Shown piece after piece: positions 34,676 to 43,590 of a stretch of DNA of 64,000 nucleotides. Below the pieces are notes generated by a model, which saw nothing but the letters and a program-made list of their open reading frames with translations, was not told the origin of the DNA and made no database searches. Within the stretch, counting starts at the first letter, position 1. Each line of letters starts with the position of its first letter. Source of the DNA: Wenxinia marina DSM 24838 (GTDB lineage: Bacteria; Pseudomonadota; Alphaproteobacteria; Rhodobacterales; Rhodobacteraceae). The stretch lies in the NCBI RefSeq assembly GCF_000379485.1, contig NZ_KB902316.1:2715-66714 (forward strand). Reading direction: 5' to 3'. A program made the translations under genes and the position numbers.

Positions 34676-35466
34676 TGCTGGACGACTTCATGGCCCGCGC
34701 CACGCTGGCCGGCATCGGAGTGGCCGTCGCCGCGGCGCCCCTCGGCAGCTTCGTCGTGTGGCGGCGGATGGCCTATTTCGGCGATGCCACGGCGCATGCC
34801 GCGATCCTCGGCGTGGCCCTCGCCCTTGCGTTGCAGATCTCGATCTTCGCCGGCGCCCTCGCCGTCGCGCTGGCGATGGCGCTCACCGTCTCGGCCCTCA
34901 GCGGGCGGGGCTACACGATGGACACGCTCCTCGGCGTGCTGGCCCACTCGGCGCTGGCCTTCGGCCTGGTCGCGGTGTCGTTCCTGCCGGGGATCCGCAT
35001 CGACCTGATGGCCTACCTCTTCGGCGACATCCTCGCCGTCTCGCGCACCGACCTCGCCGTGATCTGGGGCGGCGCGGCGCTCGTCGCCGGCCTGATCGGC
35101 TGGCGCTGGTCGGCGCTGCTGACCGCGACGCTGAACGAGGAGCTGGCCCACGCCAGCGGGATCGACCCCCGGCGCGAACAGCTGGTCCTGACCCTGTCCC
35201 TCGCGATCACGGTGGCGGTGGCGATCAAGGTCGTGGGGGCCCTCCTGATCGCGGCGTTGCTGATCGTGCCCGCCGCCGCGGCGCGGCCGCTGGCCCGGAC
35301 GCCCGAGGGGATGGCGCTGATCGCGGCCGCCATCGGTGCCGGCTCCGCCGTCGCCGGACTGCGCGCGGCCTACGTCCTCGACACGCCGGCCGGCCCCAGC
35401 ATCGTCTGCGTCGCTGCCCTCGCCTTCATGGTCACCGGCCTTCTCCGCGGCGTCCGCGCCGGCTGA
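34675..35466 (+). CDS. znuB: zinc ABC transporter, permease
   Basis: 263-aa ABC-3 family inner-membrane permease with about eight helices. Family motifs: MAYFGDATAHAAILGVALA near the start and GALLIAALLIVPAAAARPLA in the C-terminal third. It starts inside the znuC stop (TGATG), so the three zinc genes are coupled. It converges on the M48 protease gene 3 bp away. Confidence 0.93.
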   Translation: MLDDFMARATLAGIGVAVAAAPLGSFVVWRRMAYFGDATAHAAILGVALALALQISIFAGALAVALAMALTVSALSGRGYTMDTLLGVLAHSALAFGLVAVSFLPGIRIDLMAYLFGDILAVSRTDLAVIWGGAALVAGLIGWRWSALLTATLNEELAHASGIDPRREQLVLTLSLAITVAVAIKVVGALLIAALLIVPAAAARPLARTPEGMALIAAAIGAGSAVAGLRAAYVLDTPAGPSIVCVAALAFMVTGLLRGVRAG

Positions 35467-35469
35467 CCT

Positions 35470-36228
35470 TCAGAGGCCCGCGACCGCGGCCCGCACAACC
35501 GCGAGCCGCTCGGCGTTCGGCGGGTGGGTGCCGAGGAAGCGGTCGCCGGGATCGGGCAGCCGGAAGAAGAACTCCGACCCGCGCAGCGGGTCGTATCCCG
35601 CCCGCGCCGCGATGATCGTGCCCAGCGCGTCGGCCTCGAGCTCGAACTCGCGGCTGTAGGTGCGCGCGCCGACGGCGGCGCCCAGCTCCTGCGCGGTGCG
35701 GATCGCGTCCGAGTTGCCGCCACCCGCGCCGGCGAGCTGGCCGAACACCGCCGCGCCCAGCGTCGCGATCTCGCGCTGGCGGGCGAGATGCCCCTCGATG
35801 TGGTGCGCGGCCTCGTGGCTCATGACGAAGGCCAGCTCGTCCCGGTTCGCCGCGTCGAGGATCAGCGACAGCGTGAAGGCGATGACCGGCCGTCCGCGCC
35901 GGTCGAGGAACTGGAAGGCGTTGGGGGGGACGCCGGGCCGGTCGTCGACGACGATCTCGAAATCGCAGTTGGCCTGCGGAGAGCGCTCGCGGCAGACCGC
36001 CTCGGCGACCGGCTCCACCTGCGCCACCACGGCGACGAAGGAGCGTGCCGCCTCGCGGATCGCGGTCGGCGGCAGCGCCGGGGCCGCGTCGCCGCGCTCC
36101 TGCCCCTGCCGCGGCCCGGTGACGACGACGTCGCCGGGCGCCACGGGCTCCGGCGCGCGGGCGCAGGCGGCGAGCGTCGCGACGACGGCGAGGCACAGAC
36201 AGGACGGGCGCAGGAGATGCGGGATCAT
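35470..36228 (-). CDS. M48 family metalloprotease lipoprotein
   Basis: 252-aa peptidase. Lipobox LAAC near residue 21 predicts a lipid-anchored protein facing the periplasm. The zinc motif HEAAHHIEGH (HExxH) is near residue 140, with the third-ligand region EFELEADALGTIIAARAGYDP. C-terminal DRFLGTHPPNAERL is typical of BepA/LoiP-like M48C peptidases. Role in outer-membrane quality control is likely by family. Confidence 0.88.
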   Translation of the reverse strand: MIPHLLRPSCLCLAVVATLAACARAPEPVAPGDVVVTGPRQGQERGDAAPALPPTAIREAARSFVAVVAQVEPVAEAVCRERSPQANCDFEIVVDDRPGVPPNAFQFLDRRGRPVIAFTLSLILDAANRDELAFVMSHEAAHHIEGHLARQREIATLGAAVFGQLAGAGGGNSDAIRTAQELGAAVGARTYSREFELEADALGTIIAARAGYDPLRGSEFFFRLPDPGDRFLGTHPPNAERLAVVRAAVAGL

Positions 36229-36354
36229 TCTCGGTCCGGGTCGGGGGCGGTCCGGGTGGGTCCGGCGACCCTATCAGGATGGTGCGCCGGGGCCAGTCCC
36301 TTTCCCGTGAGGACCGGCTTGCGGGCCCCTGCCGCGGCCCCTAGGCTCGTTCCC

Positions 36355-36594
36355 ATGTTCTCGATTGAGCACGATTTCGACGCCACCGTCATCACCCTCG
36401 TGGACGAGGGCCGCGCGCCCCTGACCGAGGACGTGACGGTCAACGCCTTCGAGGATTGCGTGACGGTGGAGCAGCTGGACACGCGCACCGACCAGGTCGT
36501 CCGGATCACCCTGTCGCTGGCGCAGGTCCGCGACCTCGGCGCGGCGCTGAACCTGCCCGAGGGGATCTACCGCCTGCGGCCCGCCAAGGGCTGA
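36355..36594 (+). CDS. small conserved hypothetical protein
   Basis: 79-aa acidic protein without signal peptide or membrane segment (MFSIEHDFDATVITLVDEG... ending LPEGIYRLRPAKG). I do not recognise a domain. The regular alternation of hydrophobic residues suggests a beta-sandwich with one helix (LAQVRDLGAALN). It is 13 bp from the convergent DUF167 gene and divergent from the M48 gene. Confidence 0.65.
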   Translation: MFSIEHDFDATVITLVDEGRAPLTEDVTVNAFEDCVTVEQLDTRTDQVVRITLSLAQVRDLGAALNLPEGIYRLRPAKG

Positions 36595-36607
36595 GCCCGG
36601 CGGCCGC

Positions 36608-36865
36608 TCACTCCACCCGGAACACCTTTGACCGAGATGCCGCTCCCCTGACGAGGGTCAGCCGGGACGGCGCGATCCCCAGCGCCCGCGCCAGCGCCTT
36701 GCGGACCGCCTCTGTCGCGCGGCCGTCCTCCGGCGGCTCGGTCACCCGGACCGTCACGAGATCGCCCGCGACCTCCACCCCGGGACGGCGCGCCCGCGGC
36801 ACGGCGCGCACCGCGATCTGCGCCCCCGGCACCGCCAGCGCCGACAGGTCCGGTCCGCCCTTCAC
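36608..36865 (-). CDS. DUF167/YggU family protein
   Basis: 85 aa from GTG at 36865, chosen because GGAGG sits 5 bp upstream and the product then matches the family from residue 1 (LSALAVPGAQIAVRAVPRAR, RVTEPPEDGRATEAVRKALARALG, LVRGAASRSKVFRV). Small RNA-binding-like fold, function unknown. It is divergent from the deacetylase gene, 58 bp away. Confidence 0.8.
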   Translation of the reverse strand: MKGGPDLSALAVPGAQIAVRAVPRARRPGVEVAGDLVTVRVTEPPEDGRATEAVRKALARALGIAPSRLTLVRGAASRSKVFRVE

Positions 36866-36923
36866 TTGTGCCTCCGCCGCCGGTCCCCCATGGTCCGCCG
36901 GACCCTGCCAGAGGAGACGCCGC

Positions 36924-38036
36924 ATGAGCACCGGATTCTTCACCGACGAGCGGTGCTTCTGGCACGGCGGCGGCAACTATGCCGGCAACCTGCCGGTCGG
37001 CGGTTTCGTCCAGCCGCTCGCCGCCGGCGGTCTGCCGGAAGGGCCGGAGGCGAAGCGGCGGCTGAAGAACCTTCTCGAAGTGTCGGGCCTGATGGCGGAA
37101 TTGCAGGTCCGGGGCGGCGCCGAAGCGAGCCGCGAGGATCTGCTGCGCGTCCATCCCGCCGCCTACCTCGACCGGTTCAAGGAGATGTCGGACGCCGGCG
37201 GCGGCGAGATCGGACTGCGCGCGCCCTTCGGCCAGGGCGGCTACGAGATCGCGGCCGTGTCCGCCCGGCTGGCGTCGGCGGCGCTCGCCGCGGTGATGCG
37301 GGGCGACCTGACGAACGCCTACGCGCTGTCGCGCCCGCCGGGGCACCATTGCCTGCCCGACTGGCCCAACGGCTTCTGCCTTCTGAACAACATCGGCGTC
37401 GCCATCCGCGCCGCGCAGGCGGCCGGCCTCGGCCGGCGGTTCGCCGTCCTCGACTGGGACGTCCACCACGGCAACGGGACCGAGGCGGTCTTCATCGACG
37501 ACGCCGACGTCCTCGCCGTCTCACTCCACCAGGAGCGGAACTATCCCCTCGACACCGGCGGCTTCGACGTGCGGGGCGAGGGCGCGGGACGCGGCGCCAA
37601 CCTGAACATCCCCCTGCCTCCCGGCACCGGCCATGCCGGCTACATGGCGGCGATGGAGCGGCTCGCCCTGCCCGCCATCCGCGCCCACCGGCCCGACGCC
37701 ATCGTCGTCGCCTGCGGCTACGATTCCGGCCTCAACGACCCGCTCGGACGGATGCTGGCGACCGCCGAGACGTTCCGCGCCATGACGCGGGCCGTGAAGG
37801 CACTGGCCGACGATGTCTGCGGCGGGCGGCTGATCCTCGTCCACGAGGGCGGCTATGCCGAGACCTACGTCCCGTTCTGCGGCCACGCCGCGATCGAGGC
37901 GCTGTCGGCCACCGCGATCCGCGTCCCCGACCCGTTCGCCGACGCCTTCGCGCGGCGCCAGCCGGGGCCGGCGTTCGATCGGTTCGTGGAAGAGTGGATC
38001 GGCGGGATGGAGCAGGCCCTCGCCGGCGGCGCCTGA
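36924..38036 (+). CDS. histone-deacetylase-like zinc amidohydrolase
   Basis: 370-aa arginase/deacetylase-fold enzyme of the class II HDAC/acetylpolyamine amidohydrolase family. The catalytic HH pair is in RPPGHHCLPDWPNGFC; zinc ligands in LDWDVHHGNGTE and the later Asp in ACGYDSGLNDPLGR; the catalytic-Tyr region is HEGGYAETY. In bacteria these remove acetyl groups from polyamines or acetyl-lysine; the substrate here is not shown. Start at 36924 with GAGGAG upstream. Confidence 0.9.
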   Translation: MSTGFFTDERCFWHGGGNYAGNLPVGGFVQPLAAGGLPEGPEAKRRLKNLLEVSGLMAELQVRGGAEASREDLLRVHPAAYLDRFKEMSDAGGGEIGLRAPFGQGGYEIAAVSARLASAALAAVMRGDLTNAYALSRPPGHHCLPDWPNGFCLLNNIGVAIRAAQAAGLGRRFAVLDWDVHHGNGTEAVFIDDADVLAVSLHQERNYPLDTGGFDVRGEGAGRGANLNIPLPPGTGHAGYMAAMERLALPAIRAHRPDAIVVACGYDSGLNDPLGRMLATAETFRAMTRAVKALADDVCGGRLILVHEGGYAETYVPFCGHAAIEALSATAIRVPDPFADAFARRQPGPAFDRFVEEWIGGMEQALAGGA

Positions 38037-38040
38037 GGCG

Positions 38041-38685
38041 CTACTCGGCGGCCATGCCGGAATTGTAGCCGTAGGTCTTCCAGTCCGGCTTGTAGTCGGC
38101 GTCGGCCTGGTTGCCCCACACCGTCCAGCCCTCGCGCACGCCGCGGCCGAACAGTTCCAGGTACGGGCCCCAGGAGCAGTCCTCGATCAGGCCGTACTGC
38201 TCGTCCGGCTTGCGCGAATGCTCGCGCTTGCGGGTGGCGATCATGTTCACCTGCCGCCGGCCCGGCGGCAGGGTCCGCACGTCGCGGCCGCGGGTGCCGA
38301 AGAGCAGGATCTCGGTCACGTTGCGGAAGTAGAAGCCGACCCCCCGCCCGTCCGAGCCGCCGTCCTTGCGGACCTTGTGCCAGACGATGTTCGACTTGTA
38401 CTCGAATCCCCAGGCCGACAGCACGGCCAGCCCCTCGGGCAGCAGTGCGTTCGGCACCCAGAGGTAGCAGTGCGCCCGGTCCTCCAGATGGTCGGCGACC
38501 GGCAGGGCGCAGATCTCGTCCAGCGTAAGGGTCGGATAACGGGCGAGGCGCTTGTGCTCGGGCGCGACCTTGCCGGTGCGGTTGGTGAAGCGCCACGGCG
38601 GATCGGCCATGACGCAGCCGAACCGGCGCCCGTCCAGGAAATCCCGCAGATCTTGTGACGGACCCGTGCCCATATCCAACATCAT
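38041..38685 (-). CDS. MT-A70 family adenine methyltransferase
   Basis: 214 aa. DPPW (residues 28-31, in MADPPWRF) is the catalytic motif of MT-A70 N6-adenine methyltransferases; YLWVPNALLPEG and VWGNQADADY complete the fold. In bacteria these methylate DNA, often as members of restriction-modification systems such as M.MunI. The start at 38685 has GGAGGA upstream. A LexA-type box lies 61 bp before the start, and a BglII-like nuclease gene sits about 7 kb away (see findings). The target site is not known. Confidence 0.88.
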   Translation of the reverse strand: MMLDMGTGPSQDLRDFLDGRRFGCVMADPPWRFTNRTGKVAPEHKRLARYPTLTLDEICALPVADHLEDRAHCYLWVPNALLPEGLAVLSAWGFEYKSNIVWHKVRKDGGSDGRGVGFYFRNVTEILLFGTRGRDVRTLPPGRRQVNMIATRKREHSRKPDEQYGLIEDCSWGPYLELFGRGVREGWTVWGNQADADYKPDWKTYGYNSGMAAE

Positions 38686-38745
38686 GCGGTCCTCCGCCCG
38701 GGGCCGCAAGTCGGCGCGGCGCCTTTTCCACAGGAATGTTCACCG

Positions 38746-38760
38746 GAACATTGAGCGAAC
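38746..38760 (-). promoter_or_regulatory. LexA-type box upstream of the methyltransferase
   Basis: On the minus strand GTTCGCTCAATGTTC matches the alphaproteobacterial LexA site GTTC-N7-GTTC exactly. It lies 61 bp upstream of the MT-A70 gene. A second overlapping palindrome, GTTC-N4-GAAC, is adjacent (38739-38749 area). Confidence 0.6.
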
Positions 38761-38788
38761 AAGCCTTAACGGAGGGTTGCGCCCCGGG

Positions 38789-39265
38789 TCAATCCTCGAG
38801 GTGGTCCTTCTTCTTGTCGTCGATCAGCCCCCGCTCCTCTTCCTTGCGGGCGCGGAACCGCTCGCCGTAGCCGGCGATCTCGTCCTCGGGGATGACCTCT
38901 TTAGCGCGGGCGAAGATCTCGTCCTCTTCCTCGTCGATATGATGCTCGTAGTCGTGGCGCAGCTGCTTGAACTTTTCCAGCCAGGCGGGGCTGTCCATCT
39001 CGGTGTCGTTGATCTCTTCGAGGAGGTCGTCCAACTCGGCATGCTCCTCGACCGAATGGCGGGCCGAGTCCTGCCCCCAGGTCTTGGACATCAGCTTGGA
39101 GTAGAACGTCTCCTCCTCCGCGGCGGCGTGGCTCTTCACGTCCTCGTAGAAGGTGCGCCACGCCTCGGCTCGCTCCTCCGAGGCGCCGGAGGTATCGGCG
39201 ATCCGCGCCAGCAGCTCGCGGTGGGTGTCGTGGTCCGCCTTGATCGTGGCATAGATGTCGGCCAT
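38789..39265 (-). CDS. hemerythrin-like cation-binding protein
   Basis: 158-aa four-helix hemerythrin HHE protein. Iron ligands visible as HDTH near residue 12, H in VKSHAAAEEE, H-x-x-EEH in RHSVEEHAEL, and H with E in LRHDYEHHIDEEED. It may bind O2, NO or iron. The C-terminal tail is highly charged (RKEEERGLIDDKKKDHLED). It is upstream of the MT-A70 gene on the same strand but about 100 bp away, with the LexA-like box between them. Confidence 0.88.
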   Translation of the reverse strand: MADIYATIKADHDTHRELLARIADTSGASEERAEAWRTFYEDVKSHAAAEEETFYSKLMSKTWGQDSARHSVEEHAELDDLLEEINDTEMDSPAWLEKFKQLRHDYEHHIDEEEDEIFARAKEVIPEDEIAGYGERFRARKEEERGLIDDKKKDHLED

Positions 39266-39399
39266 CGCCCTCGTCTCCGTCTGGTCCTGCCGGGGCTACG
39301 TTCCTGCGGTCAGGCGGGTTCCGGCCGGTCGGTTCGCCGGCCGGCTCGCGATGGCGCCGGGCGGGCCCTATATTCGGCTCGAGCAGCGCCGGACCCGTC

Positions 39400-40773
39400 A
39401 TGTCACCCCCTTTCGACCCCGAACTCGCCGTCGTCCGGTTCGGCACCGGCCTGTCGCCCCGACATCCGCCCCCGGCGGACGCCGATGCGATGCTGCGCCG
39501 GCTCTCCGGCCCCGACGTGATCGCCGCGCGCCTGCCGATCCCGGTCTTCGCGGCCCAGACGCCGACGGTCGCCGAGCTGCGGGCGCTGAACCGCGCCCGC
39601 CGCGCCGCCGGCAGCGAAGGCGCGGCGCAGGAGGCGTACGACACCGCCCGCCGGGCCGCCGGCGCTGCGGCCGACCGGCAGCTGATGACCCTGCTCGCCC
39701 GCGCCGCGGCGACGCCCGACGGCCTGCGCGAGCGGCTGGCGTGGTTCTGGGCGGACCACTTCGCGCTCCAGCCGCGCAACGGCTTCACCCGGCACATGGT
39801 GGAGCCTTTCGTCGAAGAGGCGATCCGCCCCCACCTCGCCGGCCGCTTCGGCGCGATGCTGACGGCGGCGGTGACGCATCCCCTGATGCTCGACTACCTC
39901 GACCAGAGCCGGTCGGTCGGGCCCGACAGCCGCCTTGGCCGCCGCACCGGCCGCGGCCTGAACGAGAACCTCGCCCGCGAGGTGCTGGAGCTGCACACGA
40001 TCGGCGTCGGCGGCCCCTACGACCAGACCGACGTGCGCCAGTTCGCCGAGCTGCTGACGGGGCTCGTCTGGAACCAGGACGCCGGGACCGAATTCCGCCG
40101 CAACATGGCCGAGCCCGGAGCCGAGACCGTGCTGGGCCGGGTCTACGGCCCGCAGCCGTCGCTCGCCGGGGTGACCGCGGCGCTGGAGGCGCTGGCCGTC
40201 CATCCGGCGACGGCCCGGCACGTCTCGCGCAAGCTGGCGGTTCATTTCGTCGCCCCCGAGCCGTCCGACGCGCTCGTGGCGGCGATGGCGGGGACGTGGG
40301 ACGAGACGGGCGGCGACCTCGGCGCGGTGGTGTCCGCGCTCCTCGCCCACCCGGACGCCTGGGTCCTCGAGCGGCGCAAGGTGCGGCGCCCCGTGGAGTT
40401 CGTCGCGGCGGCCCTGCGCGCCCTCGATCTGCCGGCGGACCGGCTTCTCGCCCTGTCGCAGCGGGACGTCCGGCGCTTCGCCCGCACTCCGATGGCGGCG
40501 ATGGGACAGAGCTGGGGCCGGCCGCCCGGACCGGACGGCTGGGCCGAGGACGAGGCCGACTGGGTGACGCCCCAGGGCCTCGCCGCGCGGATCGACTGGG
40601 CGATGCGGGTGCCGGTGCACCTGACCCAGGCGCTGCCGGACCCGCGGGAGTTCGCGCCGGTGGCGCTGGGATCGGCGCTGTCGCCCGAAGTATCCTTCGC
40701 CGCCGAGGCGGCCGAGAGCGTGCCCGAAGGAATCGGCCTCGTCCTCGCCTCCGCCGCGTTCCAGAGGAGATGA
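39400..40773 (+). CDS. DUF1800 family protein
   Basis: 457-aa DUF1800 protein. Family motifs: LAWFWADHFAL near residue 120, NENLAREVLELHTIGVGGPYDQTDVR in two adjacent segments, and WVLERRKVRRPVEFVAAALRA. No signal peptide. DUF1800 genes are nearly always followed by DUF1501, as here (the stop is 2 bp from the next ATG). The pair is of unknown function. Confidence 0.88.
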   Translation: MSPPFDPELAVVRFGTGLSPRHPPPADADAMLRRLSGPDVIAARLPIPVFAAQTPTVAELRALNRARRAAGSEGAAQEAYDTARRAAGAAADRQLMTLLARAAATPDGLRERLAWFWADHFALQPRNGFTRHMVEPFVEEAIRPHLAGRFGAMLTAAVTHPLMLDYLDQSRSVGPDSRLGRRTGRGLNENLAREVLELHTIGVGGPYDQTDVRQFAELLTGLVWNQDAGTEFRRNMAEPGAETVLGRVYGPQPSLAGVTAALEALAVHPATARHVSRKLAVHFVAPEPSDALVAAMAGTWDETGGDLGAVVSALLAHPDAWVLERRKVRRPVEFVAAALRALDLPADRLLALSQRDVRRFARTPMAAMGQSWGRPPGPDGWAEDEADWVTPQGLAARIDWAMRVPVHLTQALPDPREFAPVALGSALSPEVSFAAEAAESVPEGIGLVLASAAFQRR

Positions 40774-40775
40774 CA

Positions 40776-41963
40776 ATGTCCTCCCGTCCGCCCGCGAGCC
40801 CGTCCCGCCGCCGCTTCCTCGCCGGGGGTCTCGCCCTCGGCTGCTCGGCCGCCGCCTCGCCCCTCGTCACGCCGATCGCGCTGGCCAGCGCGCCGTGGGA
40901 CAACCGGCTCGTCGTGGTGATCCTGCGCGGCGCGATGGACGGCCTCGACGCCATCCGCCCGGTCGGCGACCCGGACTACGCGGCGCTGGGGCGCGAGGTC
41001 GAGGACGGCCCGCCCGGCGACGGCTTCTGGGCGCGGCACCCCGCGCTCGCCCCGCTCGACCCGCTGTGGGCGGCGGGCGAGATGGCGGCGGCGCATGCCG
41101 TCTCGACGCCCTATCGCGACCGGCGCAGCCACTTCGACGGGCAGGACCTGCTGGAGGCGGGGGGGACCGACCTCGGCCCCGCGAGCGCGCGGTCGGGCTG
41201 GTTGAACCGGCTGATCGAGACGGTGCCCGGGACCACCGCCGAGATCGCCTACGCCGTCGGGCGCGAGCGGATGGCGATCCTCGACGGGCCCGCCGCCGCC
41301 GCCCGCTGGTCGCCGGACGCCCGGCTCGCCCTGTCGCCCGCGACCCAGCAGCTTCTCGAACTGGTCCAGCACGAGGACCCGGCCTTCCGCGACGCAAGCC
41401 GCGAGGCGATCGCGATCGCCGCCGAGGTGGCCGGGCAGGAGGCGCCGGAGGCGGGCGAAGATCGCCGCGGCGCCCACGTCCAGCTTGCCCGCTTCGCGGC
41501 CGGGCGCCTGCGGGCCGAGACCCGGATCGCCAGCTTCTCGCTGAGCGGCTGGGACACCCATGCCCGGCAGTCGCAGGGGATCGGCGTCGCCCTCGGCCGG
41601 CTCGCCGACGTGGTGCTGACCCTGCGCGAGGGACTGGGGCCGGTGTGGGAGAAGACGGCGGTCCTGTGCGTGACCGAGTTCGGCCGCACCGCGCGCCTCA
41701 ACGGCTCTGGCGGGAGCGATCACGGGACCGGCGGCGCGATGCTGCTGGCCGGCGGCGCGCTGCGTGGCGGCCGGGTGGTCGCGGACTGGCCGGGCCTGTC
41801 CGAGGCCGCGCTCTACGACCGGCGCGACCTGATGCCGACGCGGGACGTCCGCGCCCATGCCGGCTGGGTCATGCGCGGCCTCTTCGGCCTGGACGCCGGG
41901 ACGGTGGAGAGCGCCGTTTTTCCGGGCCTCGACCTCGGCCCCGATCCGCGCTGGACGCTGTGA
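40776..41963 (+). CDS. DUF1501 family Tat-exported protein
   Basis: 395 aa from ATG 40776 (GAGGAG at 40764); an ATG at 40770 overlapping the DUF1800 stop is also possible. A twin-arginine signal, SRRRFLAGGLALGCSAAA, targets it to the periplasm. DUF1501 (sulfatase/alkaline-phosphatase-like fold) motifs: VVILRGAMDGLDAIRP, SHFDGQDLLEAGG, SGWDTHARQSQG, TEFGRTARLNGSGGSDHGTGGAML. Function unknown; partner DUF1800 upstream. Confidence 0.9.
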   Translation: MSSRPPASPSRRRFLAGGLALGCSAAASPLVTPIALASAPWDNRLVVVILRGAMDGLDAIRPVGDPDYAALGREVEDGPPGDGFWARHPALAPLDPLWAAGEMAAAHAVSTPYRDRRSHFDGQDLLEAGGTDLGPASARSGWLNRLIETVPGTTAEIAYAVGRERMAILDGPAAAARWSPDARLALSPATQQLLELVQHEDPAFRDASREAIAIAAEVAGQEAPEAGEDRRGAHVQLARFAAGRLRAETRIASFSLSGWDTHARQSQGIGVALGRLADVVLTLREGLGPVWEKTAVLCVTEFGRTARLNGSGGSDHGTGGAMLLAGGALRGGRVVADWPGLSEAALYDRRDLMPTRDVRAHAGWVMRGLFGLDAGTVESAVFPGLDLGPDPRWTL

Positions 41964-41970
41964 ACCGCCG

Positions 41971-42693
41971 TCAGAGCGGCCCCTGACCCGCGACCCGGCT
42001 GTCGACCAGCCGCGTGAGGTGCGCCAGGTCCCGTGCCCGCGCCCCGTCGCCCGGCGCGCCGCGGGCGACCGCCTCCGCCGCCTCGGCCATCGCCGTGTCG
42101 CCGGCGCTCAGCGCGACGCTCGTCAGAAACTGCGTCAGGTAGGCCACCGTCCCGTCGCCGGGCACGGCGTCGCCGGCATGCAGGGTTTCGGCGACGTGCA
42201 TCAGGTCGTCGCGGTAGGCGACGAGGTCGGGATGCACCTCGTCGTCGCTGACGAGCCGGGGCCCGCCCCCCGGCGCCGGTGGCAGGTGGTCGAGGATCGC
42301 CGCCTGGAACGCCGCCAGGCGCTCCACCGGCTTGGGCAGGAACCCGTCCGCGCCGGCGGCGGCGACCGAGCGCGCCTCGTCCGCGTCGCCCGAGGTGGCC
42401 AGGATCACCGGCACCCGCGGCCGCGCACGGTCGAGTTCGGCGATCAGTTCGGCGCCGCTCCCGTCGGGCAGGCCGATGTCCACGATGACCACCGAGGGAC
42501 GGTAGACCCGCAGGTGCCGCCGCGCGGAGCCGAGGCTGTCGGCCCGCCGGATCCGCGCCCCCGACCGCAGGCACAGAAGCCGGAACCCGTCCGAGGCGAA
42601 GCGGCTGTCCTCCACCAGCAGGACGGTCAGCCCTGCCAGCGGGCGCTCGCCGGTGGCCGGTCGCGAGATCAGGAAATCGTCGAGCGTATCCAT
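41971..42693 (-). CDS. response regulator with C-terminal domain of unknown type
   Basis: 240-aa protein. Receiver domain (residues about 22-145) with all key residues: acidic ED in LLVEDSRF, phospho-acceptor Asp in VVIVDIGLPDG, Ser of LATSGDAD and Lys of FLPKPVERL. The C-terminal 95 residues are helical (DLVAYRDDLMHVAETLHAG ...) and are not a DNA-binding domain I recognise; they may be an Hpt-like or dimerisation segment. No histidine kinase is nearby. Confidence 0.8.
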   Translation of the reverse strand: MDTLDDFLISRPATGERPLAGLTVLLVEDSRFASDGFRLLCLRSGARIRRADSLGSARRHLRVYRPSVVIVDIGLPDGSGAELIAELDRARPRVPVILATSGDADEARSVAAAGADGFLPKPVERLAAFQAAILDHLPPAPGGGPRLVSDDEVHPDLVAYRDDLMHVAETLHAGDAVPGDGTVAYLTQFLTSVALSAGDTAMAEAAEAVARGAPGDGARARDLAHLTRLVDSRVAGQGPL

Positions 42694-42846
42694 CGAGTCG
42701 TCCTCCGTGGCTCGGGACTCACCTCAGCAGAACAGAATGAACGCCTCCTTAACGACGCCGCCGGCCGCGAAGTGTCGCACCCACCCGCGGTTGCAGGGCG
42801 ATACGCTTCGCGCCATACCGTCGCCACGTCCGGCAGGAGTCCGCCC

Positions 42847-43251
42847 ATGATCGGCCGCCTCAACCACGTCGCCATCGCCGTCCCCGACCTCGGAGCTGCC
42901 GCGGCGCAGTACCGCGACACGCTGGGCGCCGTCGTCGGCCCGCCCCAGGACGAGCCCGATCACGGCGTTACGGTGATCTTCATCACCCTGCCCAACACCA
43001 AGATCGAACTGCTGCATCCGCTGGGCGCGGACTCCCCGATCCGCGGCTTCCTCGACAAGAACCCGTCGGGCGGCATCCACCACATCTGCTACGAGGTGGA
43101 CGACATCCTCGCCGCCCGCGACCGGCTCGCCGCGGCGGGCGCGCGCGTCCTCGGCAGCGGCGAGCCGAGGACCGGCGCCCACGGCAAGCCGGTCCTGTTC
43201 CTGCACCCCAAGGACTTCACCGGCACCCTGATCGAACTGGAGCAGGCATGA
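42847..43251 (+). CDS. mce: methylmalonyl-CoA epimerase
   Basis: 134-aa VOC-fold enzyme interconverting (R)- and (S)-methylmalonyl-CoA in propionyl-CoA catabolism. Metal ligands are in GRLNHVAIAVPDL and SGGIHHICYEVDDI plus the late Glu of GTLIELEQA. Length and motifs fit Mce. The 4-bp ATGA overlap with the DUF1467 gene is the usual pairing in Rhodobacterales. Confidence 0.93.
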   Translation: MIGRLNHVAIAVPDLGAAAAQYRDTLGAVVGPPQDEPDHGVTVIFITLPNTKIELLHPLGADSPIRGFLDKNPSGGIHHICYEVDDILAARDRLAAAGARVLGSGEPRTGAHGKPVLFLHPKDFTGTLIELEQA

Positions 43252-43535
43252 CCATCACCGCCGCCTTCGTCCTCTACGCCGTGATCTGGTTCATGACGTT
43301 CTTCATCGTCCTGCCCCTGCGCCTGACGACCCAGGGCGAGACGGGAGAGGTCGTGCCCGGCACCCACCGCTCGGCCCCGGCCGACGCGCAGATCGGCCGC
43401 AAGGCGAAGGTCACGACCCTGTGGGCCACGGGGCTGTGGATCCTGATCGGCGGTTTCATCCTGTCGGGCGTCGTGACCGTGCGCGACATCGACTGGTTCG
43501 AGGTGATGGATCCGCCCCGCTCCGTCATCGACTGA
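43248..43535 (+). CDS. DUF1467 family membrane protein
   Basis: 95 aa with two transmembrane helices (residues 4-22 and about 65-85) and the family motif LPLRLTTQGETGEVVPGTHRSAP between them. Function unknown. Coupled to mce by an ATGA overlap. Confidence 0.85.
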   Translation: MTITAAFVLYAVIWFMTFFIVLPLRLTTQGETGEVVPGTHRSAPADAQIGRKAKVTTLWATGLWILIGGFILSGVVTVRDIDWFEVMDPPRSVID

Positions 43536-43590
43536 CGGAACCTGCGCCGCCGCCCGCCGTTGCCCCCGCCAGCGCATCGCGGAGGTTCTG

